From: Acidobacteriota bacterium
Lineage (GTDB): Bacteria > Acidobacteriota > UBA6911
DNA length: 36,872 nucleotides
NCBI GenBank assembly: GCA_031271905.1
Contig: JAISUT010000027.1
Span: 1 to 36,872, forward strand
Direction: 5' to 3'
Positions 9,750 through 17,802 of this stretch are shown here, piece after piece. The notes under the pieces were generated by a model. It made no database searches. It was not told where the DNA came from and worked only from the letters and a program-made list of their open reading frames with translations. Positions within the stretch are counted from its first letter, which is position 1, and each line of letters starts with the position of its first letter. Both the position numbers and the translations under genes were made by a program.

Positions 9750-10577
9750 ATGGACATACATATCGCACACAGCCCCGACTCCGACGACGCCTTCATGTTC
9801 TACGCCTTGGCGAAGGACAAGCTGCCGACCGGGAAATTCCGCTTCCAACACACGCTGCAAGACATCGAGACGTTGAACCGCAAGGCGCTGGACGGCGTGT
9901 ACGAGATCACCGCCATCTCCTTCCACGCCTACCCGTACCTGGAGGACAAGTACATGCTGCTCCCCTCCGGCGCCAGCATGGGCGACCGCTACGGCCCGAT
10001 GGTGGTCGCGCGCGAGCCGATGCGGCAGGATGACCTGCGCGGCAAGCGCATCGCCGTGCCGGGCACCATGACCTCCGCATACCTGGCGATGAAGCTGTTC
10101 CAGCCCGACTTCCAAGAGGTGGTCGTCCCCTTCGACCAGATCATGGACGCGGTCAAGCGCAAGGAGGTGGACGCGGGCCTGCTGATCCACGAGGGGCAAC
10201 TGACCTACGCCGCCGAGGGGTTGTCCTTGGTCGTGGACTTCGGCGAGTGGTGGTTCCAAAACACCGGCCTGCCGCTGCCCCTGGGGGGCAACGTCATCCG
10301 CAGGGACCTCGGCGCGGAGGACATCCGCGAGGTCTCGCGCCTTCTGAAGGCGAGCATCCAATACTCCCTCGACCACCGCGGGGAGGCGTTGCAATACGCC
10401 TTGCAGTTCGCCCGCGACCTGGATCCGGCGACCGCCGACCGCTTCGTCGGCATGTATGTGAACGAGCGGACGCTGGACTACGGCGAGGAAGGGCGTCGGG
10501 CGGTGCAGCTTTTCCTGGACAAGGCGTTCGAGGCGGGGGTCATCCCCAAGGCGGTCAAGGCCGAGTTCGCCGACTAG
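9750..10577 (+). CDS. mqnD: MqnD-type 1,4-dihydroxy-6-naphthoate synthase (menaquinone, futalosine pathway)
   Basis: A 275-residue protein with a periplasmic-binding-protein-like fold and no signal peptide, hence cytosolic. The N-terminal block [17 protein letters not shown], then [42 protein letters not shown] and [17 protein letters not shown] are the conserved stretches of the MqnD/MqnA-related family. MqnD converts cyclic de-hypoxanthine futalosine into 1,4-dihydroxy-6-naphthoate in menaquinone synthesis. The ATG at 9750 is preceded by GAGAGGTGAGC; a GTG six bases upstream lies inside that ribosome-binding site. No other mqn genes are in the window, so the pathway is dispersed. A related substrate-binding protein is the main alternative. 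Confidence 0.82.
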   Translation: MDIHIAHSPDSDDAFMFYALAKDKLPTGKFRFQHTLQDIETLNRKALDGVYEITAISFHAYPYLEDKYMLLPSGASMGDRYGPMVVAREPMRQDDLRGKRIAVPGTMTSAYLAMKLFQPDFQEVVVPFDQIMDAVKRKEVDAGLLIHEGQLTYAAEGLSLVVDFGEWWFQNTGLPLPLGGNVIRRDLGAEDIREVSRLLKASIQYSLDHRGEALQYALQFARDLDPATADRFVGMYVNERTLDYGEEGRRAVQLFLDKAFEAGVIPKAVKAEFAD

Positions 10578-11024
10578 CCGGCGTCGCGCCAAGGGGAAAC
10601 GCCGCGTCGCCGCCGCTGGGGGGCGCGGCGCAGAGACGGCGCCGCAAGGACGGCACAAAGTTCAATAATCCCGACCGGAGATTCAAATATTTGGATGGTC
10701 GGAGAGGCGGGAGCGGGGCGATGATTTTTTGGAGCGATCATAAACTTATAAAAATCAACGACATCTGATATAAGATAACAGCGCGTTGGGTTGGCATGAA
10801 ATATGCATACCCAATGAGTGAAGTTTTTTTAGATCCAAGCCTGGGTCTGAATGCTTGTCGAAGGTCTGGGGATTATTCGCGGTCCCTTCCCGCGATGCCA
10901 GGGATTTCCAGACATGAGGCATGTGACTCAGGGCCGGGCTTGGCAGTTCTTGGCAACCAACCCCTCCCCAAGCCCCTCCAACCTTACCAAGTCCCCGCCG
11001 GGCCTCCCGGGGCGTGCGGCGGCG
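10578..11024. other. Gene-free interval between mqnD and the LOG-family gene
   Basis: These 447 bp separate the convergent mqnD and LOG-family genes, and no convincing protein-coding frame was found. The middle third is AT-rich and holds the hairpin and T-tract listed separately. A second imperfect stem, GGGCTTGG (10936-10943) pairing with CCAAGCCC (10968-10975), lies nearer the LOG gene. Confidence 0.5.
10746..10830 (+). ncRNA. Candidate short transcript: promoter-like boxes, hairpin and T7 tract
   Basis: A TTATAA box (10746-10751) and TATAAG box (10769-10774) are 17 bp apart. They are followed by a 12-bp imperfect stem (TTGGGTTGGCAT, 10786-10797, with ATGCATACCCAA, 10803-10814; two mismatches, 5-nt loop). 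A run of seven T begins at 10824. The stem-to-T distance of 9 nt is long for an intrinsic terminator. This may be a very short RNA or the terminator of mqnD; confidence is low. Confidence 0.25.
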
Positions 11025-11591
11025 CTATTCCTCCCATTTGTCCGCAGACGGGGGGACGTATCCTTGGAACTGCGCCAGCAACTCCTCCGCGCCGGAGGCG
11101 ACCAGGAGCATCGCCCGGTGACGCGGCTTCATGAAGCCTTCCGCCGTCGCGTGATCCAAGAACCGCAGCAGCGTGTCGTAGTAGCCGGCGACGTTCAAGA
11201 GCCCGCACGGCTTCTGGTGCAACCCGATCTGAGCCCACGTCAGCAGCTCCGACAGCTCCTCCAACGTGCCGAAACCGCCGGGGAGCGCGACGAAGGCGTC
11301 GGCGAGGTCGAACATCGTCCGTTTGCGCTCGTGCATGGTGCCGACGACGCGCAGTTCGCTGAGCCCGCGATGCGACACCCGGTCTGCGAACGACTCCGGG
11401 ATGACGCCGACCACCCTGCCCCCCGCATTGAGCGCCGCGTCCGCCAGCACCCCCATCAGCCCCACGTCGGCGCCGCCGTAGACCAGCTCCAGCCCCTGCG
11501 CCGCCAGGGCCCGCCCCAAGGAGCGCGCCGCGTCGGCGTATTCTCCGCGCGCACCCGGGCTGGAACCGCAATAGACGCACACACGCTTCAT
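11025..11591 (-). CDS. LOG family protein (TIGR00730, lysine-decarboxylase-like Rossmann fold)
   Basis: A 188-residue cytosolic protein. It begins MKRVCVYCGSSPGARGEYAD, has YGGADVGLMG, a conserved MHERKR segment, and the family signature PGGFGTLEE. LOG proteins are nucleotide 5'-monophosphate phosphoribohydrolases; in plants and some bacteria they release cytokinin bases, while many bacterial members probably act on AMP or other nucleotides. Length matches the family. The ATG at 11591 follows GGAGGC about 9 nt upstream; the longer open frame to 11783 crosses an inverted repeat and is not supported. The gene appears monocistronic. Confidence 0.9.
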   Translation of the reverse strand: MKRVCVYCGSSPGARGEYADAARSLGRALAAQGLELVYGGADVGLMGVLADAALNAGGRVVGVIPESFADRVSHRGLSELRVVGTMHERKRTMFDLADAFVALPGGFGTLEELSELLTWAQIGLHQKPCGLLNVAGYYDTLLRFLDHATAEGFMKPRHRAMLLVASGAEELLAQFQGYVPPSADKWEE

Positions 11592-11620
11592 CGCCACAAC
11601 GCCTCCGAAAAGATGACAAG

Positions 11621-11685
11621 GGGAACCTCTGAAAACCCCGGACGCTGCGTTGCGCCTTGTCTGCGAGGTTTTTAGAGGCTCTCCC
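11621..11685. repeat. Palindromic element with 17-19 bp imperfect arms
   Basis: The left arm GGGAACCTCTGAAAACC (11621-11637) pairs with GGTTTTTAGAGGCTCTCCC (11667-11685) with one substitution and a two-base bulge. The two arms enclose 29 bp. It lies in the 5' region of the LOG gene. Its form resembles dispersed REP- or MITE-like palindromes, but only one copy was noticed here, so the repeat class is unproven. Confidence 0.45.
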
Positions 11686-11710
11686 AGAGAGATATGTCCA
11701 GACAAAGGAA

Positions 11711-11754
11711 CAGGGGCGCGCCCCCGCCGGATTGCGGTGCAAGGCGCGCCCCTG
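11711..11754 (-). terminator. Hairpin downstream of the small secreted protein gene
   Basis: A perfect 12-bp inverted repeat, CAGGGGCGCGCC (11711-11722) and GGCGCGCCCCTG (11743-11754), has a 20-nt loop. It begins 36 bp after the stop codon of the minus-strand gene at 11790. The following bases on that strand (TTCCTTTGTC) are only weakly U-rich. Confidence 0.55.
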
Positions 11755-11789
11755 AATGGATTAGAGCTCCCCGGAATCTCCAAGGAGTT

Positions 11790-12143
11790 TTATTCGAACG
11801 TGATGCGGACGCTCTTCTTGCCCTTGATCTCGATCTTTTTGATCACGGACTTGCCCTCGGCGTCGCGGGCGATCCCCATCGCGTTGTCTCTAAGCTTCGC
11901 ATCGAGCTCTTCGATGTTCCCTTGGACGGAATATTTGGTCGGCTTGCCGACGAGCTTGAACAGGATCTCCCCGCCAGGGATCCACTGGACGTCGTACTTT
12001 CCCGCCGGCACTTCGGTTCCGGCGACCGTCGTCGCGGAAAGGAGGGTGAACCTCGCCTGCCCGCCGTCGGCGGCAAACGAGACGACCGGCGCGGCGGTCA
12101 GGAGGAGCAGAACCAAGGCAATCACAAACTTTCTCACAAACAT
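11790..12143 (-). CDS. Small secreted protein, function unknown
   Basis: A 117-residue protein. MFVRKFVIALVLLLLTAAPV starts a clear Sec signal peptide with likely cleavage after VSFA. The mature domain of about 90 residues contains TTVAGTEVPAGKYDVQW and a lysine-rich C-terminal strand (KSVIKKIEIKGKKSVRITF), suggesting a small beta-sandwich. The 'PAGKYxVxW' pattern is reminiscent of small secreted proteins common in Acidobacteriota; that is recollection of pattern rather than a family assignment. I chose the ATG at 12143 with GGGAGA upstream; an in-frame ATG at 12158 is also possible. A hairpin follows the gene. Confidence 0.7.
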   Translation of the reverse strand: MFVRKFVIALVLLLLTAAPVVSFAADGGQARFTLLSATTVAGTEVPAGKYDVQWIPGGEILFKLVGKPTKYSVQGNIEELDAKLRDNAMGIARDAEGKSVIKKIEIKGKKSVRITFE

Positions 12144-12158
12144 GCTGTTTTCTCCCAT

Positions 12159-12728
12159 AGCAATACCTGCAAAACATTTTTAAATACCGGCCGATTTGGT
12201 CTTTGGTTTTTACGGCGTAATTCATGCGCCTAGGCGCGTGGTAAAACTCGAAGGCTGGAGGAAGGGAAGAACTGTCTGAAACGAGGCAAAATCTTCCTGC
12301 TCTGCTAGAGGTGCGGCCCGGAGGCCAATCAATTTCCTTCAAGTGTGCCGAAAATACTCGCCAACATCGGCCTTGAGTCATGCAGGAGCCGTTTACACGC
12401 CCCTTGCAGACCCGACACATTATACGCCTTCGTCAATGGCTTTGTTTCTCGGGGCGGAATCTTTCTGCGCCCGGCGGCGCAACAAAGCGCGCAGCACCGC
12501 GTCCGCCCCTTGGGCCGCAGTCCCGGAGGCGCAGACTTCTTCGACGCGGCGGTCGATGGCGGCGGGCGCCAGAAATGCAACGTGTCCAACGCCCCATCCC
12601 CCCCATTTTCCCCGGCAAAAAGCGCTTCCATGACACGGAATCCTGGCATAGAATCGGAACTCCCGTTGATGCGGGGGTTTCCTTCCTGCGGCGGGGGAAG
12701 CTGTCCCACCCATTTCCAGGAGAACGCC
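12159..12728. other. Gene-poor interval, possibly holding a decayed minus-strand reading frame
   Basis: These 570 bp lie between divergent genes. No plus-strand frame here looks coding. On the minus strand, 12420-12590 reads like the end of a real protein (AFLAPAAIDRRVEEV, then AVLRALLRRRAQKDS). It has no convincing start or ribosome-binding site, so it may be a remnant. A TATAAT box on the minus strand lies around 12418-12423 without a good -35. Confidence 0.3.
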
Positions 12729-14348
12729 ATGACGAGCATCTCCGAACCCGGTCGGGAGCCGGTTGACCGAATGGGCGATCCCTTCGACCTATTGGTTGAC
12801 GCGGTGCGTTCGCATTTCGCCTCCACCGTGACCAAGCACGGACCGCATCTATTCACCGTGGACGCGGGCGACCTGTATGCGGTCTATCTGGCGGCGCTGC
12901 CGGTCGAAGCGCGCCAGGAGCACACGTGCAACGCCTGCCGCTCCTTCTTCGATCGCTATGGCAATCTGGTGGCGATCACGGAGAACGGCGATACGGTGCC
13001 GGCAATGTGGCCGATACGCAGCGGCGCCGACCTCTACGATGACGCGGTGGCCGCGCTCCGCCGGGCCGTCTCGGCCGCCAAGGTTACGGGCGTGTTCCTG
13101 TCCAGCTCCTCCGTCTGGGGCAAACCGCTCACCGGCGAATGGACGCACCTGGCCGTGTCGCCCTCCACTCCCATGTTCCGGCACCCTTTAATGAGCGCCG
13201 ACCAGGCCATGGCGGAGAAGCACGAGCACTTCGGCACGCTGTCGCGCGCGCTGGCCGAATTCAGCCCGGAGCTGGTGGGGCAGGCGCTCACCTTCCTAGA
13301 CGCGGAATCGCTCTACCGTGAGGAGAAGGTCGCGGGGCCGGCCCGCTTCATACACCAGCTCCAGGAGGCGCGGGCGCGCGTCCAGTCGAAAGACCGCACC
13401 GGGGCGAAGCGCCGCAATCTGGTATGGCGTGCGGTGGCTGGCGCGCCTGCCGGCTTCTGCACTCCACGCTCCAGCATGATCGGCACGCTGTTGGAGGATA
13501 TGGCGGCCGGCCTCCCATTCGAGGACGTCAAGGCCAAGTTCGCGTCGAAGATGCACCCGCTGCGCTATCAGCGGCCCCAGGTCGAAGCTGGAGCCGTCAA
13601 CATCGCCCAAGCGGAGAAAATCGTGGCACAGCTCGGCTTGGAACCGTCACTGCGCCGTCGTTTCGCCCGGCTGGACGAAGTGGAAACGATCTGGACGCCA
13701 AGCCCCGCGCCAGCCCAGGAGAAGGCTGGCGGCGTGTTCGGACACCTCAAAGCCAAGGGATCGGCGGACGAGCGCATTGCCATCCAGCAGGAGCCGGTTC
13801 CCATCACCTGGGACAAGTTCACCCGGACGGTGCTGCCGGGCGCGCTCGAAATGCACCTCTACACCGAATCGAACATGTCGTTCGGCGCGCTGGTGACGGC
13901 GGTAGACCCCGACGCGCCTCCGCTGCTCCAGTGGGACCGCGAGGGCAACCGCAATCCGGTCTCCGGGTATCAATACTTTCACGGCAGCTCGCCCAGCGCC
14001 TGGCACCTGGACAGTCACGTCTGGGTGCGTGTGACAGGCCTGGCGCTCATGCCGAGCACATGGAAGGGCTACCAGTGGGCCGATCACCACGGCAAGGGCG
14101 CCATCCTGCTGCTGGAGGGGGCGCGCGACATGACCAATCCCACTCTGGCGCTCTTCCCAGAGACGCTGCGCGCGGAGCTGCACTCGGTGCGCAAGGTGAT
14201 CGAACAGTTCAGCAAGTCGCGGCGAATCGAGGGTGTGGAGGACGCCTCGGCGTGCGGCCTGCTCCTAGGCAAGGAGAACTCGCGGCACCGGCTGCGCGTG
14301 CGGTCAGCCACCGGCTTGGCCATCTATCACATTGATCGCTGGGACTGA
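12729..14348 (+). CDS. Conserved hypothetical protein with a CxxC pair, possibly acquired
   Basis: A 539-residue protein I do not recognise with confidence. The start at 12729 is fixed by AGGAGA about 6 nt upstream; the open frame extends 5' to 12345 through low-quality sequence. Near the N-terminus HTCNACRSFFDRYGNLVAI (Cys67, Cys70) suggests a metal-binding knuckle. The centre is helical with a putative linker (TPSPAPAQEK). The C-terminal half has aromatic-rich blocks (WKGYQWADHHGKGAILLLEG). No signal peptide or membrane span is seen. It is flanked by a gene-poor stretch on the left and two inverted repeats on the right. Its codon choice (many TCG, GCG and CGC mixtures, few CCC runs) feels different from its neighbours, consistent with transfer, but I did not measure it. 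Confidence 0.75.
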   Translation: MTSISEPGREPVDRMGDPFDLLVDAVRSHFASTVTKHGPHLFTVDAGDLYAVYLAALPVEARQEHTCNACRSFFDRYGNLVAITENGDTVPAMWPIRSGADLYDDAVAALRRAVSAAKVTGVFLSSSSVWGKPLTGEWTHLAVSPSTPMFRHPLMSADQAMAEKHEHFGTLSRALAEFSPELVGQALTFLDAESLYREEKVAGPARFIHQLQEARARVQSKDRTGAKRRNLVWRAVAGAPAGFCTPRSSMIGTLLEDMAAGLPFEDVKAKFASKMHPLRYQRPQVEAGAVNIAQAEKIVAQLGLEPSLRRRFARLDEVETIWTPSPAPAQEKAGGVFGHLKAKGSADERIAIQQEPVPITWDKFTRTVLPGALEMHLYTESNMSFGALVTAVDPDAPPLLQWDREGNRNPVSGYQYFHGSSPSAWHLDSHVWVRVTGLALMPSTWKGYQWADHHGKGAILLLEGARDMTNPTLALFPETLRAELHSVRKVIEQFSKSRRIEGVEDASACGLLLGKENSRHRLRVRSATGLAIYHIDRWD

Positions 14349-14422
14349 TCGACTCGCGTCCCCCTGGTCGGACACGGCGTCGAGGGTGCCGGCGGCATGG
14401 CATTGTTGTATACTTCGCTTCA

Positions 14423-14493
14423 GGCTGAAAAGCATGGTTGCCGCAAGCCTCCTTTTTGGCGGTTGGAAACCTACGCCATCATGTTTTTCAGCC
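14423..14493. repeat. Inverted repeat with 14-bp arms downstream of the orphan gene
   Basis: GGCTGAAAAGCATG (14423-14436) pairs with CATGTTTTTCAGCC (14480-14493) with one mismatch, enclosing 43 bp. It could form a long hairpin terminator for the plus-strand gene at 12729 or mark the edge of an inserted segment. Confidence 0.45.
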
Positions 14494-14543
14494 GCTTGTA
14501 GTGAAACCATGCATCATTCCTTCTTCGGTTGGGGTTTTGCAAT

Positions 14544-14582
14544 CGGCTCGATACGAACCAGTTTTCGAGCCGTTGCGACCTG
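14544..14582. repeat. Inverted repeat upstream of the DUF2148 gene
   Basis: CGGCTCGA (14544-14551) pairs with TCGAGCCG (14575-14582). The pairing extends outward as GCAA...TTGC with a single-base bulge, over a 23-nt loop. It lies 33 bp before the DUF2148 start and could be an operator or an RNA stem in its leader. Confidence 0.4.
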
Positions 14583-14614
14583 TTCGGAAACGCTTTATTT
14601 GATGGGAAGAAACC

Positions 14615-15136
14615 ATGATATTGAATGAGAGGGAGAGCCGCCAAGACCATATCTTGAACGCCGTCCGGCAGTTGATGGCCGCCGCGCGCACCGCGCCCAA
14701 GGGGAAGGGTGTGGACGTCATCGAAGTCGCCGCAGTGACCGGGGACGACATCCGCACGCTGGCCGACAAGACGCGGGAGCTGGCGGGGGAGACGGGGTTG
14801 AAGTTCCTCCTCCGCGACGCGGACAACATCCTTTCCGCAGGGGCGGTGCTGCTGGTGGGCACGCGCCCGAAGCTGCAAGGGCTCAACTGCGCCTATTGCG
14901 GCTTCCCCACCTGCGCCGACAAGCCCGAGGCCACGCCCTGCGCGATCAACGCGGTCGACGTGGGCATCGCCCTCGGCTCCGCCTGCGCCGCCGCCGCCGA
15001 CTTGCGCCTGGACACGCGCGTGATGTTCTCCGTGGGCTTGGCCGCGCAACGGCTGAACTGGCTGGAGGGCTGTCGCACCGTGTTCGCCCTGCCGGTGTCG
15101 GTGGGGTCGAAGAACCCGTTCTTCGACCGCAAGTAG
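14615..15136 (+). CDS. DUF2148 ferredoxin-like protein
   Basis: A 173-residue cytosolic protein matching the DUF2148 family. The cysteine block NCAYCGFPTCADKP followed by PCAINAVDVGIALGSA is suited to bind an Fe-S cluster. The C-terminal signature RVMFSVGLAAQ then SVGSKNPFFDRK is the conserved family ending. DUF2148 proteins are common in anaerobes and their exact role is not established. The ATG at 14615 has only a weak GGGAAGA upstream. The antiporter gene begins 66 bp downstream on the same strand, so the two may be co-transcribed. Confidence 0.88.
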   Translation: MILNERESRQDHILNAVRQLMAAARTAPKGKGVDVIEVAAVTGDDIRTLADKTRELAGETGLKFLLRDADNILSAGAVLLVGTRPKLQGLNCAYCGFPTCADKPEATPCAINAVDVGIALGSACAAAADLRLDTRVMFSVGLAAQRLNWLEGCRTVFALPVSVGSKNPFFDRK

Positions 15137-15201
15137 CCGCAGGGGCGCTTGCGGGCGGTTGGTTGCCACGTTGCAAACGATATTTTCCGTTTCCGAAGGC
15201 G

Positions 15202-17481
15202 ATGGGACATCTACCTCATTTCATCAGCGACCTGGGACTCATCCTCGTCACGGCGGGCGTCGTCACGATCATCTTCAAGTGGCTGCGCCAGCCGGTGGTG
15301 CTGGGCTATATCGTGGCGGGCTTCCTCGCCGGGCCGAACTTCGTCTTCTTCCCCTCGGTCGGCGAGGAGGCCGTCATCAGCGTCTGGGGGGAGATCGGCG
15401 TCATCTTCCTCCTGTTCGCCCTGGGTCTGGAGTTCAGCTTCAAGAAGCTGGTGCGCGTGGGGGCGACCGCATCCATCGCCACGTTGGTCAACATGGGCTC
15501 GATGATCGCCATCGGCTACCTGGTCGGCTACCTGCTGGGCTGGTCGTCCATGAACAGCATCTTTCTAGGCGGGATGCTCTCCATGTCCTCCACCACGATC
15601 ATCATCAAGGCGTTCAACGACATGGGCATGGAGAAGAAGAAATTCGCCCACATCGTCTTCGCCATGCTCATCGTGGAGGATCTGGCGGCCATCCTGATGA
15701 TGGTGCTCCTGTCCACCTTCGCCGTCAGCCAGCACTTCCACGGCAAGGAGCTGTTCGCCAGCCTCCTGAAGCTGGTCTTCTTCATGCTGATCTGGTTCAT
15801 CGTGGGCATCTACCTGCTCCCCACCCTGCTGAAGAAGTTCAACCGCTACCTGAACGGCGAGACGTTGCTGATCGTGGCGACCGGCCTGTGCCTAGGCATG
15901 GTGATCTTCGCCTCGTCGGTGGGCTTCTCGGCCGCGCTCGGCGCCTTCGTCATGGGCTCCATCCTGGCGGAGACGGTGGAGGTCAAGCGCATCGAGCACT
16001 TGGTCGAGCCGCTCAAGAACTTCTTCGGCGCGGTCTTCTTCGTCTCGGTGGGGATGATGCTGGATCCGAGGATGCTCATCGAGCACGCCTGGACCGTCGT
16101 GCTGCTCACGGCGGTGGTGCTCGTCGGCAGGGTGGTCTTCGCCACGCTCGGCGTCTCGGCATCGGGGCAGAGCCTTCAGGTGGCGGTCGAGTCGGGGATG
16201 AGCCTCGCGCAGATCGGGGAGTTCTCGTTCATCATCGCCACGCTGGGGGTCAGCCTCGGGGTGATCGACGGGTTCCTCTACCCGGTCATCGTCGCCGTGT
16301 CGATCATCACGACCTTCACGACGCCTTACTGCATCAACGCCTCGGGGAAGGTCTACGGCATCGTGGAGAAGCGCGTGCCCGCCAAGTGGGGGCGGTTGCT
16401 CAAGGGGTACGCCTCCTCGGGCTACGCCACCACCGTCAACCGCAGCTCGGACTGGAACGTCCTGCTCCGGCAGGTGCTGCGCCTGGTCGCCATCTACACC
16501 TGCCTGTGCCTGGCGGTCATCTTCCTCTCCGCCGAGTTCCTCCGCCCTGTCATCCTCGCGCGCGTCCCGTCGTTCTGGGGTTCGCTCCTGGTCGCGGTGG
16601 TGACCATCCTCGCCATCGCCCCGTTCCTGCGCCCCATGATCGTGCGCAAGAACAAGTCGCCCGAGTTCAAGCGGCTTTGGACTGACAGCCGCCTGAACCG
16701 CTCGGGGCTGCTGACGCTCACCGCATTCCGCATCCTGGTCTCGGCCATGCTGGTTCTGGCGGTGCTGACGCCCCTGTTCCCGCACACGACCGCCGTCCTG
16801 TTCATCGTCGCGTTGCTCGTGGTCGTCGGCGTCATCTACTCGCAGGTGGTCAAGCGGCAGTCGCGCAAGCTGGAGCAGCGCTTCTTCGAGAACCTGAACC
16901 TGAAAGAGATGCTGGAGGAGCAGAGCGCGCCGGTGGACAGGAAGACGCGGCAGGACTTGCTCGACAAGGATCTGCGCGTGGAGGAGGTCGAGATCGCGCA
17001 GAACTCCGCCGTCATCGGCAAGACCCTGCGCGAGCTGGATTTCAAACAGTCGGTGGGGGTCAACATCGTCTCGATCATCCGGGGTGCGGAGAAGGTCAAC
17101 ATCCCGGACGGCAACGAGCGCCTCTACCCGCTGGACAAGATCGTCGTCGTGGGCTCGGACGAGGAGATCCAGGAGTGCATGAAGCGGGTGGAGAAATACC
17201 GGACGGCGCGCCACGCCGAGGCCGTGCACCACATCGTGCTGTCGCAGTACGTCATCGAGGCGCGCGTGCCGCTCGCGGGCAAGACCATCCGCGAGCTGAA
17301 CACGCGGGAGCGGGCGGAGTGCATGATCATCGGCATCGACCGCAAGGGGCATTCCCTCGCGAGCTTCGACGCGGACACGGCGCTGGAAAACGGCGACGTG
17401 CTCTGGCTCGCCGGGGAGAAGGATGCCGTGGACGCCTTCGGCAAGGTCTACGCCGCCCCGCCCCGCCCCGACGCCCGGTGA
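15202..17481 (+). CDS. KefB-type cation:proton antiporter with two TrkA-C domains (copy 1)
   Basis: A 759-residue inner-membrane protein. The N-terminal two-thirds is a CPA2 Na+/H+ exchanger domain of about 12 helices, with QPVVLGYIVAGFLAGPNFVF, FLLFALGLEFSFKKL, GFSAALGAFVMGSILAETVE and SLAQIGEFSFIIATLG. Further membrane helices follow to about residue 550. The C-terminal cytosolic part contains two consecutive RCK_C/TrkA-C-like regulatory units (around residues 590-680 and 690-755), each with an 'IGKTLRELxF' or 'AGKTIRELNT' segment. Such proteins exchange K+ or Na+ for protons in pH or osmotic control. The ATG at 15202 matches the start of its paralogue at 33097. The upstream ribosome-binding site is poor. 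Confidence 0.92.
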   Translation: MGHLPHFISDLGLILVTAGVVTIIFKWLRQPVVLGYIVAGFLAGPNFVFFPSVGEEAVISVWGEIGVIFLLFALGLEFSFKKLVRVGATASIATLVNMGSMIAIGYLVGYLLGWSSMNSIFLGGMLSMSSTTIIIKAFNDMGMEKKKFAHIVFAMLIVEDLAAILMMVLLSTFAVSQHFHGKELFASLLKLVFFMLIWFIVGIYLLPTLLKKFNRYLNGETLLIVATGLCLGMVIFASSVGFSAALGAFVMGSILAETVEVKRIEHLVEPLKNFFGAVFFVSVGMMLDPRMLIEHAWTVVLLTAVVLVGRVVFATLGVSASGQSLQVAVESGMSLAQIGEFSFIIATLGVSLGVIDGFLYPVIVAVSIITTFTTPYCINASGKVYGIVEKRVPAKWGRLLKGYASSGYATTVNRSSDWNVLLRQVLRLVAIYTCLCLAVIFLSAEFLRPVILARVPSFWGSLLVAVVTILAIAPFLRPMIVRKNKSPEFKRLWTDSRLNRSGLLTLTAFRILVSAMLVLAVLTPLFPHTTAVLFIVALLVVVGVIYSQVVKRQSRKLEQRFFENLNLKEMLEEQSAPVDRKTRQDLLDKDLRVEEVEIAQNSAVIGKTLRELDFKQSVGVNIVSIIRGAEKVNIPDGNERLYPLDKIVVVGSDEEIQECMKRVEKYRTARHAEAVHHIVLSQYVIEARVPLAGKTIRELNTRERAECMIIGIDRKGHSLASFDADTALENGDVLWLAGEKDAVDAFGKVYAAPPRPDAR

Positions 17482-17595
17482 CGGGCGCCCCAGTCCATGT
17501 GAACCGGCTGCCGTCACGCGGCGTCCGTCAGCCTCCGGCAACGCCGCCCCGCATAGACACGCCGTGAAAACCACAGGGAAATTGATGGCGCGGTA

Positions 17596-17625
17596 TTGAC
17601 TTGCCGGCTCGGGCGGCTTTATCAT
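17596..17625 (+). promoter_or_regulatory. Sigma-70-like promoter for the chemoreceptor gene
   Basis: TTGACT (17596-17601) and TATCAT (17620-17625) are separated by 18 bp, a close match to the housekeeping consensus in GC-rich surroundings. Transcription from about 17632 would leave a 5' leader of about 170 nt before the chemoreceptor ATG. Confidence 0.6.
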
Positions 17626-17631
17626 GCTATC

Positions 17632-17802
17632 AAGTTTGTTCTACCGGGTGTTTCGTCATCATGCCGGTTGTCGCGTGGTTCTCCACGTCTCCCAATGGGA
17701 ACACCCCAGCAAGCGCCCGCAATGCCGCAGTCGCCCGTTTTCCCGAGTCCCGGGGACGACATGGCATCGGCCGCGCCGACGGTCTTTTGAAGGTGCAACG
17801 CC
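17632..17802 (+). promoter_or_regulatory. Structured 5' leader of the hydrogenase-like chemoreceptor
   Basis: An outer 7-bp stem (GGGTGTT, 17646-17652, with AACACCC, 17700-17706) encloses an inner hairpin (CGTGG, 17674-17678, with CCACG, 17683-17687). A further GC-rich palindromic stretch follows near 17745. The leader is long for a single gene. I do not recognise a known riboswitch class; regulation by RNA structure is speculative. Confidence 0.3.

Noticed and set aside
11025-11783. Long N-terminal extension of the LOG protein
   Set aside because: The extra 64 residues cross two inverted repeats and lack a ribosome-binding site; MKRVCVYCGS is the usual family start.
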